Notes: generated by a model from the sequence alone, not told the origin. DNA of 64,000 bases from Pseudomonas sp. GV071 (GCF_003050835.1 NZ_QAOJ01000006.1:62001-126000), one strand, 5' to 3'; shown: positions 50,952 to 61,110, counted from the stretch's first letter. Program-made: numbers and translations.

Positions 50952-52873
50952 TACTCCGAATCTTGGCGACCACGCCGGGAAACCGCTTGCGTCAGGAACT
51001 CTGCGAATTGGGTGACTGGCATGGAGCCAAGATCAGCACCTTCTCGCGTACGCACAGCGACAGTTTGCGTTTCAACTTCCCGATCTCCGATAACCAAGAG
51101 ATACGGAACCTTGAGCAAAGTATGCTCACGGATTTTAAAGCCGATTTTTTCGTTTCTCAAGTCAGACTTGGCACGGAACCCGCTTTGATTGAGGCTTTTT
51201 TCAACCTCAAGCGCAAAATCAGCCTGTTTATCGGTGATATTCAAGATCACCGCTTGAGTAGGCGCCAGCCAAGCTGGGAATGCACCTTCGTAGTGCTCAA
51301 TCAGCATGCCGATGAAGCGCTCGAACGAGCCCAGGATAGCCCGGTGCAACATAACGGGGTGCTTGCGGCTGTTGTCTTCGCTGACAAACTCTGCGCCCAA
51401 ACGGACTGGCAAGTTGAAATCGAGCTGCAGGGTACCACACTGCCACACTCGACCCAGGCAATCCTTCAGCGAGAACTCGATCTTCGGACCGTAAAACGCG
51501 CCCTCGCCCGGCTGCAGGTCATATGGCAGACCAGCACTGTCCAGCGCCGAGGCCAGTGCAGCCTCTGCACGATCCCAGAGCTCATCCGAACCTACGCGCT
51601 TTTCCGGGCGAGTCGACAGTTTCAGCTGGATATCGGTGAAACCAAAGTCAGCGTAGACATCCAACGTCAGCTTGATAAAAGCAGCGGACTCGGCCTGCAT
51701 TTGCTCTTCAGTGCAGAAGATATGCGCGTCATCCTGGGTGAACGCACGCACGCGCATGATGCCGTGCAGCGCACCCGACGGCTCGTTACGGTGACAGGCA
51801 CCGAACTCCGCCAGACGCATCGGCAGCTCGCGGTAGCTTTTCAAGCCCTGATTGAACACCTGCACGTGGCAGGGGCAGTTCATTGGCTTAATTGCGTAAT
51901 CGCGGTTTTCCGACTGAGTAGTGAACATGTTTTCGGCGTAGTTGGCCCAGTGCCCGGATTTCTCCCACAGGCTACGGTCGACCACTTGCGGCGTCTTGAT
52001 TTCGAGGTAGCCGTTTTCGCGCTGAACCTGGCGCATGTACTGCTCAAGCACCTGATACAAGGTCCAGCCATTCGGATGCCAGAACACCATGCCCGGCGCT
52101 TCTTCCTGGGTATGGAACAGGTTCAAGCGCTTGCCGATTTTACGGTGATCGCGCTTCTCGGCCTCTTCAATACGCTGAACATAGGCAGCCAGCTGTTTTT
52201 TATCTGCCCAAGCTGTGCCATATACGCGCTGCAATTGTTCGTTCTTGGCATCGCCACGCCAGTAGGCGCCGGACAGCTTGGTCAGTTTGAAGGCTTTGAG
52301 GAAGCGGGTATTCGGCACGTGCGGACCGCGGCACATGTCGAGGTATTCCTGGTGATAGTAGAGGCCCATTTCCTGGGTATCAGGCATGTCCTCGACCAGA
52401 CGCAGCTTGTACTCCTCGCCACGCGCGGAAAACTCAGCAATTACTTCGGCACGCGGCGTCATCTTTTTGATCACATCGTATTCGGTATCGATCAGCTGAT
52501 GCATACGCGCTTCGATCGCGGACAGGTCGTCCAGCGTGAAGGGGCGCTCATAGGCGATGTCGTAATAGAAGCCTTCGTCGATAACCGGGCCGATTACCAT
52601 GCGCGCAGTCGGGTACAGCTGCTTGACCGCATGGCCCACCAAGTGAGCGCAAGAGTGACGGATGATCTCCAGCCCCTCTTCGTCCTTCGGCGTAATAATC
52701 TGCAGGGTAGCGTCGCTACTGATGACGTCGCAGGCATCAACCAGCGTGCCATTGACCTTGCCGGCCACGGTGGCCTTGGCCAGACCAGCACCAATGGATT
52801 GAGCCACCTCGGCTACGGAAACCGGGTGATCGAACGAACGCTGACTGCCGTCGGGAAGAGTAATAACAGGCAT
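50951..52873 (-). CDS. thrS: Threonyl-tRNA synthetase
   Basis: A 640-residue synthetase. The N-terminal TGS domain begins [14 protein letters not shown], the editing site has [14 protein letters not shown] with the family HxxxH, the catalytic domain holds the zinc ligands and motif 3 near [16 protein letters not shown], and the anticodon domain closes the protein. The ATG at 52873 is the conserved start. Confidence 0.96.
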   Translation of the reverse strand: MPVITLPDGSQRSFDHPVSVAEVAQSIGAGLAKATVAGKVNGTLVDACDVISSDATLQIITPKDEEGLEIIRHSCAHLVGHAVKQLYPTARMVIGPVIDEGFYYDIAYERPFTLDDLSAIEARMHQLIDTEYDVIKKMTPRAEVIAEFSARGEEYKLRLVEDMPDTQEMGLYYHQEYLDMCRGPHVPNTRFLKAFKLTKLSGAYWRGDAKNEQLQRVYGTAWADKKQLAAYVQRIEEAEKRDHRKIGKRLNLFHTQEEAPGMVFWHPNGWTLYQVLEQYMRQVQRENGYLEIKTPQVVDRSLWEKSGHWANYAENMFTTQSENRDYAIKPMNCPCHVQVFNQGLKSYRELPMRLAEFGACHRNEPSGALHGIMRVRAFTQDDAHIFCTEEQMQAESAAFIKLTLDVYADFGFTDIQLKLSTRPEKRVGSDELWDRAEAALASALDSAGLPYDLQPGEGAFYGPKIEFSLKDCLGRVWQCGTLQLDFNLPVRLGAEFVSEDNSRKHPVMLHRAILGSFERFIGMLIEHYEGAFPAWLAPTQAVILNITDKQADFALEVEKSLNQSGFRAKSDLRNEKIGFKIREHTLLKVPYLLVIGDREVETQTVAVRTREGADLGSMPVTQFAEFLTQAVSRRGRQDSE

Positions 52874-52892
52874 GGCGCTTCCTCTCCTAGTG

Positions 52893-52913
52893 GTGACCCC
52901 TACCAAAGGTCAC
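52893..52913 (-). promoter_or_regulatory. Hairpin in the thrS leader
   Basis: GTGACC and GGTCAC form a stem just upstream of the thrS ribosome-binding region. In other bacteria thrS is controlled by its own product binding the leader; here this is only a suggestion. Confidence 0.4.
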
Positions 52914-53064
52914 ATGGGTTGGGATTAGCCAGTACGCGATCCGGCGGTGTACCCGCCTCACAGTGGCAGGAGCCCGAGGGCCAACCTGAACCGAACCGCA
53001 GTCACTGGGGATATTTGGGACTTGGGATGCTTTCAGAAAGCCGTAGCGCTGACAAGCGCCCAAT

Positions 53065-53095
53065 AAAAAAGGGTCACCTAAGTGACCCTTTAAAT
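53065..53095 (-). terminator. Intrinsic terminator downstream of tRNA-Val
   Basis: AAAGGGTCAC pairs with GTGACCCTTT followed on the minus strand by T residues, just after the tRNA 3' end. Confidence 0.8.
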
Positions 53096-53096
53096 T

Positions 53097-53173
53097 TGGT
53101 AGGCACGATTGGACTCGAACCAACGACCCCCACCATGTCAAGGTGGTGCTCTAACCAACTGAGCTACGTGCCT
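53097..53173 (-). tRNA. tRNA-Val (anticodon GAC)
   Basis: A 77-nt tRNA with encoded CCA. The anticodon loop TTGACAT lies between CCACC and GGTGG arms, so the anticodon is GAC. The acceptor stem AGGCACG pairs with CGTGCCT. Confidence 0.95.
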
Positions 53174-53356
53174 GCAATGGAGGCGCATTCTACGGAGGCG
53201 ACCGGAAGAGTCAACAGTTTTTTCGCTAACCCCCTGAATAAACGTATTTTTTACTGTTCAGCGTGGCGTTTTATATTTTGCACGGAGGCTAGCCGGGCAT
53301 TTTTAACTCAGGTAGCATCGGCCGATTCGTAAAAAATATAAAACAGAGGTTGCAAG

Positions 53357-54640
53357 ATGGCACACACTCCTTATCCGCAGTCTTACTACGCCGCGTCGGC
53401 CAATGCCGTTCCCGCCAGACCCGAATTGGTCGGCGACGTAGAAACCGATGTCTGTGTGGTGGGTGCAGGTTACACAGGGCTTTCCACCGCCCTTTTCCTC
53501 CTGGAAAACGGCTTTAAAGTCACCATTCTCGAAGCCGCGAAAGTCGGTTTCGGCGCTTCCGGTCGCAACGGCGGCCAGATCGTCAACAGCTATAGCCGCG
53601 ACATCGACGTGATCGAGCGCAGCGTCGGCCCCAAGCAAGCCCAATTGCTCGGCCAGATGGCCTTTGAAGGCGGCCGCATCATTCGCGAGCGCATCGCAAC
53701 TTACAACATCCAGTGCGACCTGAAAGATGGCGGTGTTTTCGCCGCCATTACCAACAAGCAGATGGGCCACCTGGAATCGCAAAAGAAGCTGTGGGAGCGC
53801 TACGGCCATACCCAGCTTGAGCTGCTGGACAGCACCCGCATTCGCGAGGTGGTAAATACTGAGAACTACATTGGCGGCATGCTCGATATGAGCGGCGGCC
53901 ACATCCACCCACTCAATCTCGCGCTGGGTGAAGCCGCAGCCGTTGAGTCGCTAGGTGGCACTATTTACGAACAGTCGCCAGCCACGCGCATTGAGCGCGG
54001 CGCCAACCCAGTAGTGCATACGCCGCAAGGTCGGGTAAAAGCCAAGTTCGTGGTCGTCGCTGGCAACGCCTACCTAGGCAATCTGATTCCCGAGTTGGCG
54101 GCCAAATCGATGCCGTGCGGCACCCAGGTGATCACCACCGAACCGCTGAGCGACGATGTCGCCAAGAGCCTGCTGCCGCAGGATTACTGCGTCGAGGACT
54201 GCAACTACCTGCTCGACTACTACCGCCTCAGCGGCGACAAGCGCCTGATCTTCGGTGGTGGCGTTGTTTACGGCGCACGTGACCCGGCCAACATCGAAGC
54301 CATCATCCGTCCGAAGCTGGTGAAGACCTTCCCGCAGCTGAAAGACGTGAAGATCGACTACGCCTGGACCGGCAACTTCCTGCTCACCCTGTCGCGCCTT
54401 CCGCAAGTGGGCCGCCTCGGCGACAACATTTATTACTCTCAAGGCTGCAGCGGTCACGGTGTCACTTACACCCACCTGGCAGGCAAGATACTCGCCGAAT
54501 CCCTGCGCGGCCAAGCCGAACGCTTCGACGCGTTTGCCGGCCTGCCCCACTACCCATTCCCAGGCGGCCAATTGATGCGCGTACCGTTTACCGCCATGGG
54601 CGCTTGGTACTACAGCCTGCGCGACAAGCTCGGTTTCTAA
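53357..54640 (+). CDS. puuB: FAD-dependent oxidase, gamma-glutamylputrescine oxidase (PuuB) type
   Basis: A 427-residue DAO-family flavoprotein. The FAD-binding GAGYTG is at residues 36-41, the second dinucleotide-binding strand (EAAKVGFGASGRNGGQI) follows, and the C-terminal SQGCSGHGVTYTHLAGK block is typical. It probably oxidises gamma-glutamylputrescine in polyamine breakdown; substrate not proven. It is the only plus-strand gene in this part of the core. Confidence 0.78.
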   Translation: MAHTPYPQSYYAASANAVPARPELVGDVETDVCVVGAGYTGLSTALFLLENGFKVTILEAAKVGFGASGRNGGQIVNSYSRDIDVIERSVGPKQAQLLGQMAFEGGRIIRERIATYNIQCDLKDGGVFAAITNKQMGHLESQKKLWERYGHTQLELLDSTRIREVVNTENYIGGMLDMSGGHIHPLNLALGEAAAVESLGGTIYEQSPATRIERGANPVVHTPQGRVKAKFVVVAGNAYLGNLIPELAAKSMPCGTQVITTEPLSDDVAKSLLPQDYCVEDCNYLLDYYRLSGDKRLIFGGGVVYGARDPANIEAIIRPKLVKTFPQLKDVKIDYAWTGNFLLTLSRLPQVGRLGDNIYYSQGCSGHGVTYTHLAGKILAESLRGQAERFDAFAGLPHYPFPGGQLMRVPFTAMGAWYYSLRDKLGF

Positions 54641-54649
54641 GAAACCCGG

Positions 54650-54688
54650 CAATAAAAAACGGCGCCCGTTGGGCGCCGTTTTTTATTG
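54650..54688. terminator. Bidirectional intrinsic terminator
   Basis: The 18-bp stem CAATAAAAAACGGCGCCC with its inverse copy around GTT separates the convergent oxidase and lipoprotein genes. T runs occur on both strands. Confidence 0.85.
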
Positions 54689-54699
54689 CGGGCCGCTAT

Positions 54700-55416
54700 T
54701 CAGTTAGTACGATGATCAACGGCCTCGTACGCATTACGCGCAGCCAGCTTCTGCCCGGCCTGCTCAAGCTGCGCTGCGGCATTCAACCAGCGTTGACGCT
54801 CGACATTCGCTGGCAATTGCGCTGGCGCCTGAACCAGCACCGCCCAGTTACCGACCTCATCCCAGGCCGATTGGAAATTCTTGAAACTCATCACCAGGCG
54901 ACGACTCATCCCGGAACGCACCAGCAAACGCTGCTTGACCCGGTCGTAGCCGACCACCACGGCGTAATGAGGAGAAGAAATAACACTTCCATCGTCAATC
55001 CGCACCAACACCGGATAACCCGCAGAGACCTGCTCCAACACATCACGCAAACGCGGCGATAGCGGATAAACCAGCAGACCGTGTTCGTTAACCAAACGGG
55101 TCAGGCTCTTCTCCATCATCAACTCTTGGCCCGGCAGGCGCATCTTCTTCGCCACCAGACCTGGCGTGGTTACCACGTCCTGTTGCGACAACATAACCGC
55201 TACCGCCCCGGGCGCACCTTCAAAAGCGGTCTCGGCAAAAAATGGTACCGAATTCAACTCAACCCGCTCAGGCAATGCCCGAACCTCAGGTGCAAGCGCA
55301 ACCTGGCTTGAGCACCCCGCCAGGACCATCATCACAGCGCCAATCAACACTAACGAACGAAGACCTGACACGTGCGCACGCTCTCGGATAGCCCAGGAAA
55401 GGCCTGAATCATACAT
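54700..55416 (-). CDS. C39-like peptidase lipoprotein
   Basis: A lipoprotein of about 238 residues. The lipobox LAGC is near residue 34 when the ATG at 55416 is used; a GTG at 55371 would give a shorter signal peptide. SVPFFAETAFEGAPGAV, the GYPVLVRID strand and HYAVVVGYD (with His and Asp) resemble the C39-like papain fold, but the usual catalytic cysteine is not seen (SVPFFAE has no Cys), so activity is doubtful. Confidence 0.65.
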   Translation of the reverse strand: MYDSGLSWAIRERAHVSGLRSLVLIGAVMMVLAGCSSQVALAPEVRALPERVELNSVPFFAETAFEGAPGAVAVMLSQQDVVTTPGLVAKKMRLPGQELMMEKSLTRLVNEHGLLVYPLSPRLRDVLEQVSAGYPVLVRIDDGSVISSPHYAVVVGYDRVKQRLLVRSGMSRRLVMSFKNFQSAWDEVGNWAVLVQAPAQLPANVERQRWLNAAAQLEQAGQKLAARNAYEAVDHRTN

Positions 55417-55453
55417 GGCCTTCCAGCCACCGCACTTTATTCCAGGCAAAGAA

Positions 55454-55476
55454 AAGCCCGGCCTAAGCCGGGCTCT
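55454..55476 (-). terminator. Terminator downstream of oprF
   Basis: AGCCCGGC pairs with GCCGGGCT around CTAA, with T residues on the minus strand. Confidence 0.75.
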
Positions 55477-55494
55477 TCTGAAACGCCGCGCTAA

Positions 55495-56529
55495 TTACTT
55501 AGCTTGGGCTTCTACTTCAGCTTCTACGCGACGGTTTACAGCGCGGCCAGCTTCGGTAGCGTTATCCGCAACCGGCTTGGACTCGCCGTAGCCAACAGCG
55601 TTAACACGCTCGCCACCTACACCGTACTGGTTAACCAGAACTTCACGAACAGCGTTAGCACGACGCTCGGACAGTTTCTGGTTGTAAGCGTCAGTACCAA
55701 CGGAGTCGGTGTGACCTTCAACAGTGGTGGAAGTCGCTGGGTACTGCTTCATGAAGTCAGCCAGGTTTTTGATATCGCCGTAGCTTTCTTCTTTGACTTT
55801 CGATTTGTCGAAGTCGAATTTCACGTCCAGCTCAACGCGAACCACTTCAGCTACAGCTGGGCAGCCGTCAGCGTCAACAGTTACGTTGGCAGCGGTGCCT
55901 GGGCACTTGTCGACGTTGTCGCAAACGCCGTCGTTGTCGCTGTCGGAGCAAACTTCTGGAGCCGGAGCGGCTACAGGCTCAGCAGCTTTCTTGCCGCCAC
56001 CGAAGTTAACGCCGATACCGACGCTTGGCGCCCACTCGGTGTCGCCTTGGTCGATATTGTATTGAGCTTCAACGCCAGCACGGGCGTAGAAGTTCTCGGT
56101 GAAGTAAACCTTGGCACCGCCGCCAACGTTGGCGAAGGTAGAGCCGTTACGACCACCATTGCCGTTCTGGCCGATGCTCTGATCGGAGAAACCAGCAGAA
56201 ACGTACGGACGTACTACGTCGCCCGGAGCGTTGAAGTGATAGAGAGCGTCCAGAGCGGTGTTCGAGCCTTTGATGTTACGGCCGTCTTCGCTACGAGCGT
56301 TGTGGACTTCGTCGTAACCCAGACGCAGTTCAACGTCGTCGGTCAGGAAGTAACCAACGGAACCGCCAAACAGGTTGCCGTTGTTTTTGAAGTCACGAGC
56401 GCTGTCGAACATTTCTTTCTTGGCGAAGCCTTCAACTTCTACTGCACCTTGGCCTTGGGCCAACGCCTGAAGAGAGGAAGCAGCGATCAGCGAGCCGATA
56501 ACAACGCCTAAGGTGTTTTTAAATTTCAT
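55495..56529 (-). CDS. oprF: Outer membrane porin OprF
   Basis: A 344-residue major porin and structural protein. A signal peptide (to about residue 24, LQALAQ) leads to an N-terminal beta-barrel, then a Pro/Ala-rich hinge with the cysteine-rich DNDGVCDNVDKCPG loop, and the C-terminal OmpA-like domain (KFDFDKSKVKEE, VEGHTDSVGT and LSERRANAVR) that binds peptidoglycan. It lies downstream of sigX, which controls it in Pseudomonas. Confidence 0.97.
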   Translation of the reverse strand: MKFKNTLGVVIGSLIAASSLQALAQGQGAVEVEGFAKKEMFDSARDFKNNGNLFGGSVGYFLTDDVELRLGYDEVHNARSEDGRNIKGSNTALDALYHFNAPGDVVRPYVSAGFSDQSIGQNGNGGRNGSTFANVGGGAKVYFTENFYARAGVEAQYNIDQGDTEWAPSVGIGVNFGGGKKAAEPVAAPAPEVCSDSDNDGVCDNVDKCPGTAANVTVDADGCPAVAEVVRVELDVKFDFDKSKVKEESYGDIKNLADFMKQYPATSTTVEGHTDSVGTDAYNQKLSERRANAVREVLVNQYGVGGERVNAVGYGESKPVADNATEAGRAVNRRVEAEVEAQAK

Positions 56530-56636
56530 CCGTAAATCCCTATCTTGGTGGTCAGTAAGTTGTCTGACAAACGCAAGACAACTCAGGCGGCGATTCTAAC
56601 AGGAATCACCTGGTCGGTTAGAGGTATTTCACCCAA

Positions 56637-57227
56637 CTAAGTTTCGGCTATTCCCGAAAATTTTTCCCGCAAACGGTCGAGTGCCCGTTTATATCGCATC
56701 TTGGTTGCGCTCAAGCCCATGTGCATGATGTCGGCGATCTCTTGGAACTCCAGTTCCGCGACAAAACGTAGCACCAGAATTTCCCGATCAATCGGGTTCA
56801 CATGCACCAACCAGCGGTCCAGGCCGCCAGGCTCCTGGGCTACAGGCGTCTTTTCCTCTGACGCCTCTTCGAGCGGATCCAAACTAAGCGCATCCAACAA
56901 GCGTCTTTTTCGGCGCTCTTTGCGGTACTGGGTAATGCACTCGTTGTAGGTAATGCTGTACAGCCAAGTCTTGAACTTTGACTTGCCTTCAAAATTCTTC
57001 AAGCCATATAAAACTTTCAACATTACTTCTTGACAGACGTCGTCTGCGTCCCGGTCGTTTCCGAGATATCGCGCACATACGTTAAATAACGTGCGCTGGT
57101 AACGGCGCATTAGCTCTTCATATGCCCGCGTAATGTGGAACAACTCCACATGCGCACGCGCCACCAGCTCCTCATCAGAGAGCTCGCGGGGGTCATAGCG
57201 GGAAGATAGCGTTTGAGCTTTATTCAA
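56637..57227 (-). CDS. sigX: ECF sigma factor SigX
   Basis: A 196-residue extracytoplasmic function sigma factor. The sigma-2 region has FNVCARYLGNDRDADDVCQEV and the sigma-4 region has LEFQEIADIMHMGLSATKMR. It sits between cmpX and oprF as in other pseudomonads, where it acts on oprF and envelope functions. Confidence 0.94.
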   Translation of the reverse strand: MNKAQTLSSRYDPRELSDEELVARAHVELFHITRAYEELMRRYQRTLFNVCARYLGNDRDADDVCQEVMLKVLYGLKNFEGKSKFKTWLYSITYNECITQYRKERRKRRLLDALSLDPLEEASEEKTPVAQEPGGLDRWLVHVNPIDREILVLRFVAELEFQEIADIMHMGLSATKMRYKRALDRLREKFSGIAET

Positions 57228-57320
57228 AACGAGTCGGGCCGGCAGTCTGGTGAATAGCCGCCACAGCCCTGAACCTCAGGCAGTCCAGGATGGCGGCATA
57301 CATTAGCAGGGATTGGCGTG

Positions 57321-58145
57321 TTAGCGGCTGCTCACCCGTTGCTCGAGGATCTCGCGGTTGGCCAGAGATACCAGCTCGCCATCGTCCGTCAGCAGGGTGG
57401 TTTTCACAGTGCCGATCTCCTCGATCTGCCCTTCCACATCGCCCACTTTCAGCTGCTGCCCGACTTCATACAGCTCACGCACATAGATACCGGCGAGGAT
57501 CTGCGCAGCGATGTCGCGACTGCCCAGCCCCAGCGCCAGCGCCACAGCCAGCCCCACGGAGATCAGAACAATGGCGATCACGTTGTTGAGCAGGTCGGTT
57601 TTGACTTCAAGCTGGCCGATAGCAACCGAGATGCTGAGGATGATCACCAGACCCTGAGCAATACGCGCCAGGCCATTGGCGTAATCCAGGCCAACGCCAT
57701 CGGCTGCGCTGCGCACCAAACCACTAACCAGTTGCGCCAGCAGGATGCCGATCACCAGCACCAGCGCCGCGCCGAACACTTTCGGCAGATACAGGGCCAA
57801 CACGTCAAGGGTCGCCGACACACGCTGCAGACCCAGCGACTCGGCGGCCGAGACCAGAAACACCAACAATACGAACCAGTAAACGATCTTGCCGATCAGC
57901 GCCGACACCGGAACTTGAATACCGACGCGACCGATCAACTTGGTCAGGCCGGTGCCTGCCATCAAGCGATCCAGGCCAACCTTGCTGAGCAGCTTGGACA
58001 GCAGGGTGTCGAGTAGTTTGGCGACGACGAAGCCCAGCAGCACCAGCACCAAGGCAACGAACAGGTTAGGAATAAACACCGCGACCTTGGTCCACAGCGC
58101 GCCCATTGCCTCTTTGAGGTTTTGAGTCCAGGGATCGATTTCCAT
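57321..58145 (-). CDS. cmpX: MscS-family membrane protein CmpX
   Basis: A 274-residue membrane protein with N-terminal helices (FIPNLFVALVLVLLGFVVA and others) and an MscS-type beta-domain near the end (GLGSRDIAAQILAGIYVREL, with GDVEGQIEEIG). It is thought to support envelope homeostasis beside SigX. Confidence 0.9.
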   Translation of the reverse strand: MEIDPWTQNLKEAMGALWTKVAVFIPNLFVALVLVLLGFVVAKLLDTLLSKLLSKVGLDRLMAGTGLTKLIGRVGIQVPVSALIGKIVYWFVLLVFLVSAAESLGLQRVSATLDVLALYLPKVFGAALVLVIGILLAQLVSGLVRSAADGVGLDYANGLARIAQGLVIILSISVAIGQLEVKTDLLNNVIAIVLISVGLAVALALGLGSRDIAAQILAGIYVRELYEVGQQLKVGDVEGQIEEIGTVKTTLLTDDGELVSLANREILEQRVSSR

Positions 58146-58147
58146 GT

Positions 58148-58393
58148 TCAGTCAGCCTTATTGGTCGTACGAGCGGAAGAAGTGCGGCGGGATACCGGCG
58201 CGATGTGGTCGGAGCCTTTGCTGACGGCGATCATCAAGGCTTCGAGGCAACGCCCCATCAAGCCGAACAGGTCGCCGGCGCCCACTTGCCGGTTGGCGGT
58301 TTTCAACACACGGCCCAGGGTTGCGTCGTCGTCATGGCTGGTGGCCGATGACTTGAGCAGATCTCGCAGGGATTGTTCGAATGGATCGTGCAT
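58148..58393 (-). CDS. crfX: CrfX
   Basis: An 81-residue protein starting at the ATG 58393 (MHDPFEQSLRDLL) with GAGG five bases upstream. It is the small conserved gene of the cmaX-crfX-cmpX-sigX-oprF cluster, with unclear function. It lies 2 nt before cmpX. Confidence 0.85.
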   Translation of the reverse strand: MHDPFEQSLRDLLKSSATSHDDDATLGRVLKTANRQVGAGDLFGLMGRCLEALMIAVSKGSDHIAPVSRRTSSARTTNKAD

Positions 58394-58446
58394 GCGCACC
58401 TCAGGATTTCTCAGGGCTAGACGCGGCGTATTTTCGCCAAGTCACA

Positions 58447-59442
58447 TCAAACCCAACGCAATCGACGAAAAAGCCACCATTGTCCCAGCGCAACCGACGC
58501 CATTAGCACGCACGCCAACAGGAACCCATAGGGGCTTTCAGAGCCCGGAATACCGCCGACGTTGATGCCCAGCAGGCCAGTGAGAAAGCTCATCGGCAGG
58601 AATATTCCGGTGACGATACCGAAGCGGTACATCGTCCGGTTCATCCGTTCACTCATGCGCCGGCTTTCGGTTTCCAGCACCAGCCCTACCCGCTCGCGGA
58701 TCAGCTCAAGCTCCTCCAGATAGCGGGTCAGGCGGTTGTTCAATTCGTTCCAGTAGTCACTGTCGTCATCGGCGAACCACGGCAATTTATTGCGCGTGAG
58801 TTGGGCAAAGATATCCCGCTGCGGTGCAAGGAAGCGCCGCAAGCCGGCCGCTCGACGGCGGATATGCAGCATCTGTCCATGCTCAGGGGTAAAGCGCTCA
58901 TCGGCATCGGCCTGCTCTTCCTGGCTGTCGACCAGATCAGACAGATCCGCCACCAACGCATCGACCTTACCGGTCATGTGTTGCGCCAGGTACAGCATCA
59001 GCTCCGAGGCGGTTTTCGGCCCCTTGCCCGCCTCCAACTCGGCAATCAGGTCTTCGGTGGCATGCAACGGGCGCAGGCGCAGCGAAATGACCCGCTGGGC
59101 AGCGGCAAAAATGCGCACCGAGACCATGTCTTCCGGTTCGGCACCGGGGTTCAGATTGACCCCACGCAGGAACAGCAGCAATTCGTCATTGGGCAGCGGC
59201 AACAGGCGCGGGCGGGTGTTCTCCTCCAGCAGCAAGTCGCAACTGAATTCGTTCAAGCCACTGCCGTCGCGTAGCCAGGCGTGGGTTTGCGGATGGCCGC
59301 GATCCCAGTGCAACCACAGGCTTTCTTGCACCTGTAACGCCAGTCCATCAATTTGCTGGCGGGTGACCGAGCGAGCACCACCCTCGCCGTCCAGCACAAA
59401 AGCGTGGACCAGCCCCCATTGCGCATTGTCTTCTTCGTACAT
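58447..59442 (-). CDS. cmaX: CorA-like divalent metal transporter CmaX
   Basis: A 331-residue CorA/ZntB-type protein with a long cytoplasmic domain and two C-terminal membrane helices. The motif usually written GMN before the pore reads GIN (LLGINVGGIPG), and IFLPMSFLTG precedes it. This substitution may alter ion choice. It is the first gene of the cma-crf-cmp cluster. Confidence 0.88.
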   Translation of the reverse strand: MYEEDNAQWGLVHAFVLDGEGGARSVTRQQIDGLALQVQESLWLHWDRGHPQTHAWLRDGSGLNEFSCDLLLEENTRPRLLPLPNDELLLFLRGVNLNPGAEPEDMVSVRIFAAAQRVISLRLRPLHATEDLIAELEAGKGPKTASELMLYLAQHMTGKVDALVADLSDLVDSQEEQADADERFTPEHGQMLHIRRRAAGLRRFLAPQRDIFAQLTRNKLPWFADDDSDYWNELNNRLTRYLEELELIRERVGLVLETESRRMSERMNRTMYRFGIVTGIFLPMSFLTGLLGINVGGIPGSESPYGFLLACVLMASVALGQWWLFRRLRWV

Positions 59443-59458
59443 TGCCTATCCCTTAACA

Positions 59459-59480
59459 AAAAACCCGGTTTTCACCGGGT
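59459..59480 (-). terminator. Terminator between rraA and cmaX
   Basis: AAACCCGGT pairs with ACCGGGTTT, followed on the minus strand by T residues. It lies right after the rraA stop. Confidence 0.75.
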
Positions 59481-59488
59481 TTCTAGCC

Positions 59489-59977
59489 TTACGCAGGCAT
59501 CTTCAACGCTTGCGGCGAGATGATGATGCCGTTGTTGTCGGCATACACGAACTCGCCCGGGCGGAAGGTCACGCCGCCGAAGGTCACGGCGACATTGAGG
59601 TCGCCAATGCCGCGCTTTTCGGTCTTCATCGGGTGGCTGGCCAGCGCCTGAACGCCCAGTTCGGTTTGCGCGATGACGTCGACGTCACGGATGCACCCGT
59701 AGATCACCAAACCTTCCCAGCCATTCTTCGCGGCTTTTTCCGCGAGCATGTCGCCGAGCACTGCGCGACGCAGCGAGCCACCGGCGTCCACCACCAGGAC
59801 TTTGCCTTTGCCCGGCAGGTCGACCTGGTCTTTGACCAGCGAGTTGTCTTCGAAGCACTTGATGGTGACGATTTCACCACCAAAGGAGTCGCGGCCGCCG
59901 AAATTGCTGAACATCGGTTCGACTACCTGCACCAGCTCCGGGTAGGCGTCGCACAAATCGGGAGTGACGTATTGCAT
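59489..59977 (-). CDS. rraA: RraA-family protein
   Basis: A 162-residue protein with the RraA fold pattern: [19 protein letters not shown] and [15 protein letters not shown]. RraA can inhibit RNase E, and relatives act as 4-hydroxy-4-methyl-2-oxoglutarate aldolases; either role is possible. It is followed by a terminator. Confidence 0.88.
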   Translation of the reverse strand: MQYVTPDLCDAYPELVQVVEPMFSNFGGRDSFGGEIVTIKCFEDNSLVKDQVDLPGKGKVLVVDAGGSLRRAVLGDMLAEKAAKNGWEGLVIYGCIRDVDVIAQTELGVQALASHPMKTEKRGIGDLNVAVTFGGVTFRPGEFVYADNNGIIISPQALKMPA

Positions 59978-60078
59978 GGGAAAACTCCTTGATAGGTTAT
60001 GGAAACCGCTCGTTCAAAGCTCTACTGGTTCAAAGCTCTACTGGCTGAAAAGTTCAATACGGCGCCATCTTAGCCGCG

Positions 60079-61077
60079 TCACTGCGGTGATGAAACGTCC
60101 TGTTCAGCGGGTTCCAGCGCATCAGGCAGGCTCAGGTGCCGCAGCCAATGTTCAGCCAGCGGCCAGACTTCCTCTTGCGCTGCCTTGCTGACCAGCATTT
60201 CGACATGACCGAAATCATCGCTAAAGCCCTGCTTCTTGCCGAGACAGAGAAAACGCCGGCGCTCGGAACCGAACTGTTCGAGCAACTTGCGACAACCCCA
60301 GGCCGGGTCCTGCAGGTCGCCATCGGCCCCCACAGCCAGCACCGGCACATTGACCTCGGCCAGGCCTTTCCACCAATCGTTCTTCTTGCCCTCGCCAAAA
60401 CGACCGAACAGGCCGTGCCATCGCAGGCTTTCGCGGATCAGACCAATCGGCTCGTCTTCCGGGCCGCGCTTGAGGCGAGAGCCGGAAATCACCGAAACGC
60501 CCTTGAGCATCAGACGCGCGCTCCACTCCACTAGCGGCACTTTCAACGGCCAGTACACGCGGCTGATCTGGCTGCCGAACAGGGCTACCGACGCCACGTC
60601 GTCTTCGTTGAGGTAACGTCCACCCAGCGCACCGGCCAGGGTAATACCGCCCAGTGAATGGCCAATCCAGTGCGGCGCCTGGCCGCTTTGCTCACGCACA
60701 AAGGCGGCAATGGCTGGCAAGTCGTAGCGGGCGTAGTCGGCGACTTTGTTGTGACGGTACTCAAGGTTGCGTGGCGACAAGCCGTGGCCGCGCATTTCGG
60801 CGATCCACACATCGAAACCGGCGCGTGCCAGGTACGGCCCCAGGCCAATGCACTTGGGCGAGTACCAGAAGCGTCGGTTGGAAAAGCTGCCAGGGATCAG
60901 AATCACCGGCACGCCACGGTCTTCGCCGTGGTTGGCCATGCCCAGACGGGTAAGGGCCAACTCCACGCTGAAGTCGGGGCTGTTGGAAGGTTTGAGACGA
61001 TAAACGTCCTCGCTGAGATCGCCACGAAGCTCGGCGCTCATCAAGGCTACGGGAAACAGTTCACTGCTACTTTGCAT
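60079..61077 (-). CDS. Alpha/beta-hydrolase
   Basis: A 332-residue hydrolase with GHSLGGITLAG near residue 138, the Gly-x-Ser-x-Gly nucleophile elbow. PVILIPGSFSNRRFWY carries the oxyanion-hole region and FGHVEMLVS the likely catalytic histidine. Substrate unknown. It lies between rraA and ppsA as in P. aeruginosa. Confidence 0.85.
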   Translation of the reverse strand: MQSSSELFPVALMSAELRGDLSEDVYRLKPSNSPDFSVELALTRLGMANHGEDRGVPVILIPGSFSNRRFWYSPKCIGLGPYLARAGFDVWIAEMRGHGLSPRNLEYRHNKVADYARYDLPAIAAFVREQSGQAPHWIGHSLGGITLAGALGGRYLNEDDVASVALFGSQISRVYWPLKVPLVEWSARLMLKGVSVISGSRLKRGPEDEPIGLIRESLRWHGLFGRFGEGKKNDWWKGLAEVNVPVLAVGADGDLQDPAWGCRKLLEQFGSERRRFLCLGKKQGFSDDFGHVEMLVSKAAQEEVWPLAEHWLRHLSLPDALEPAEQDVSSPQ

Positions 61078-61110
61078 GCGGATCGACTGACAGAAAAAAC
61101 TTGCAGAAAA

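Noticed and set aside
50963..53332. Long plus-strand reading frame opposite thrS
   Set aside because: It is the antisense shadow of a conserved synthetase and also runs through tRNA-Val; no ribosome-binding site and no protein-like domain.
55504..56511. Long plus-strand reading frame opposite oprF
   Set aside because: Shadow of a conserved porin gene; sequence is Val/Ala-rich without a fold.
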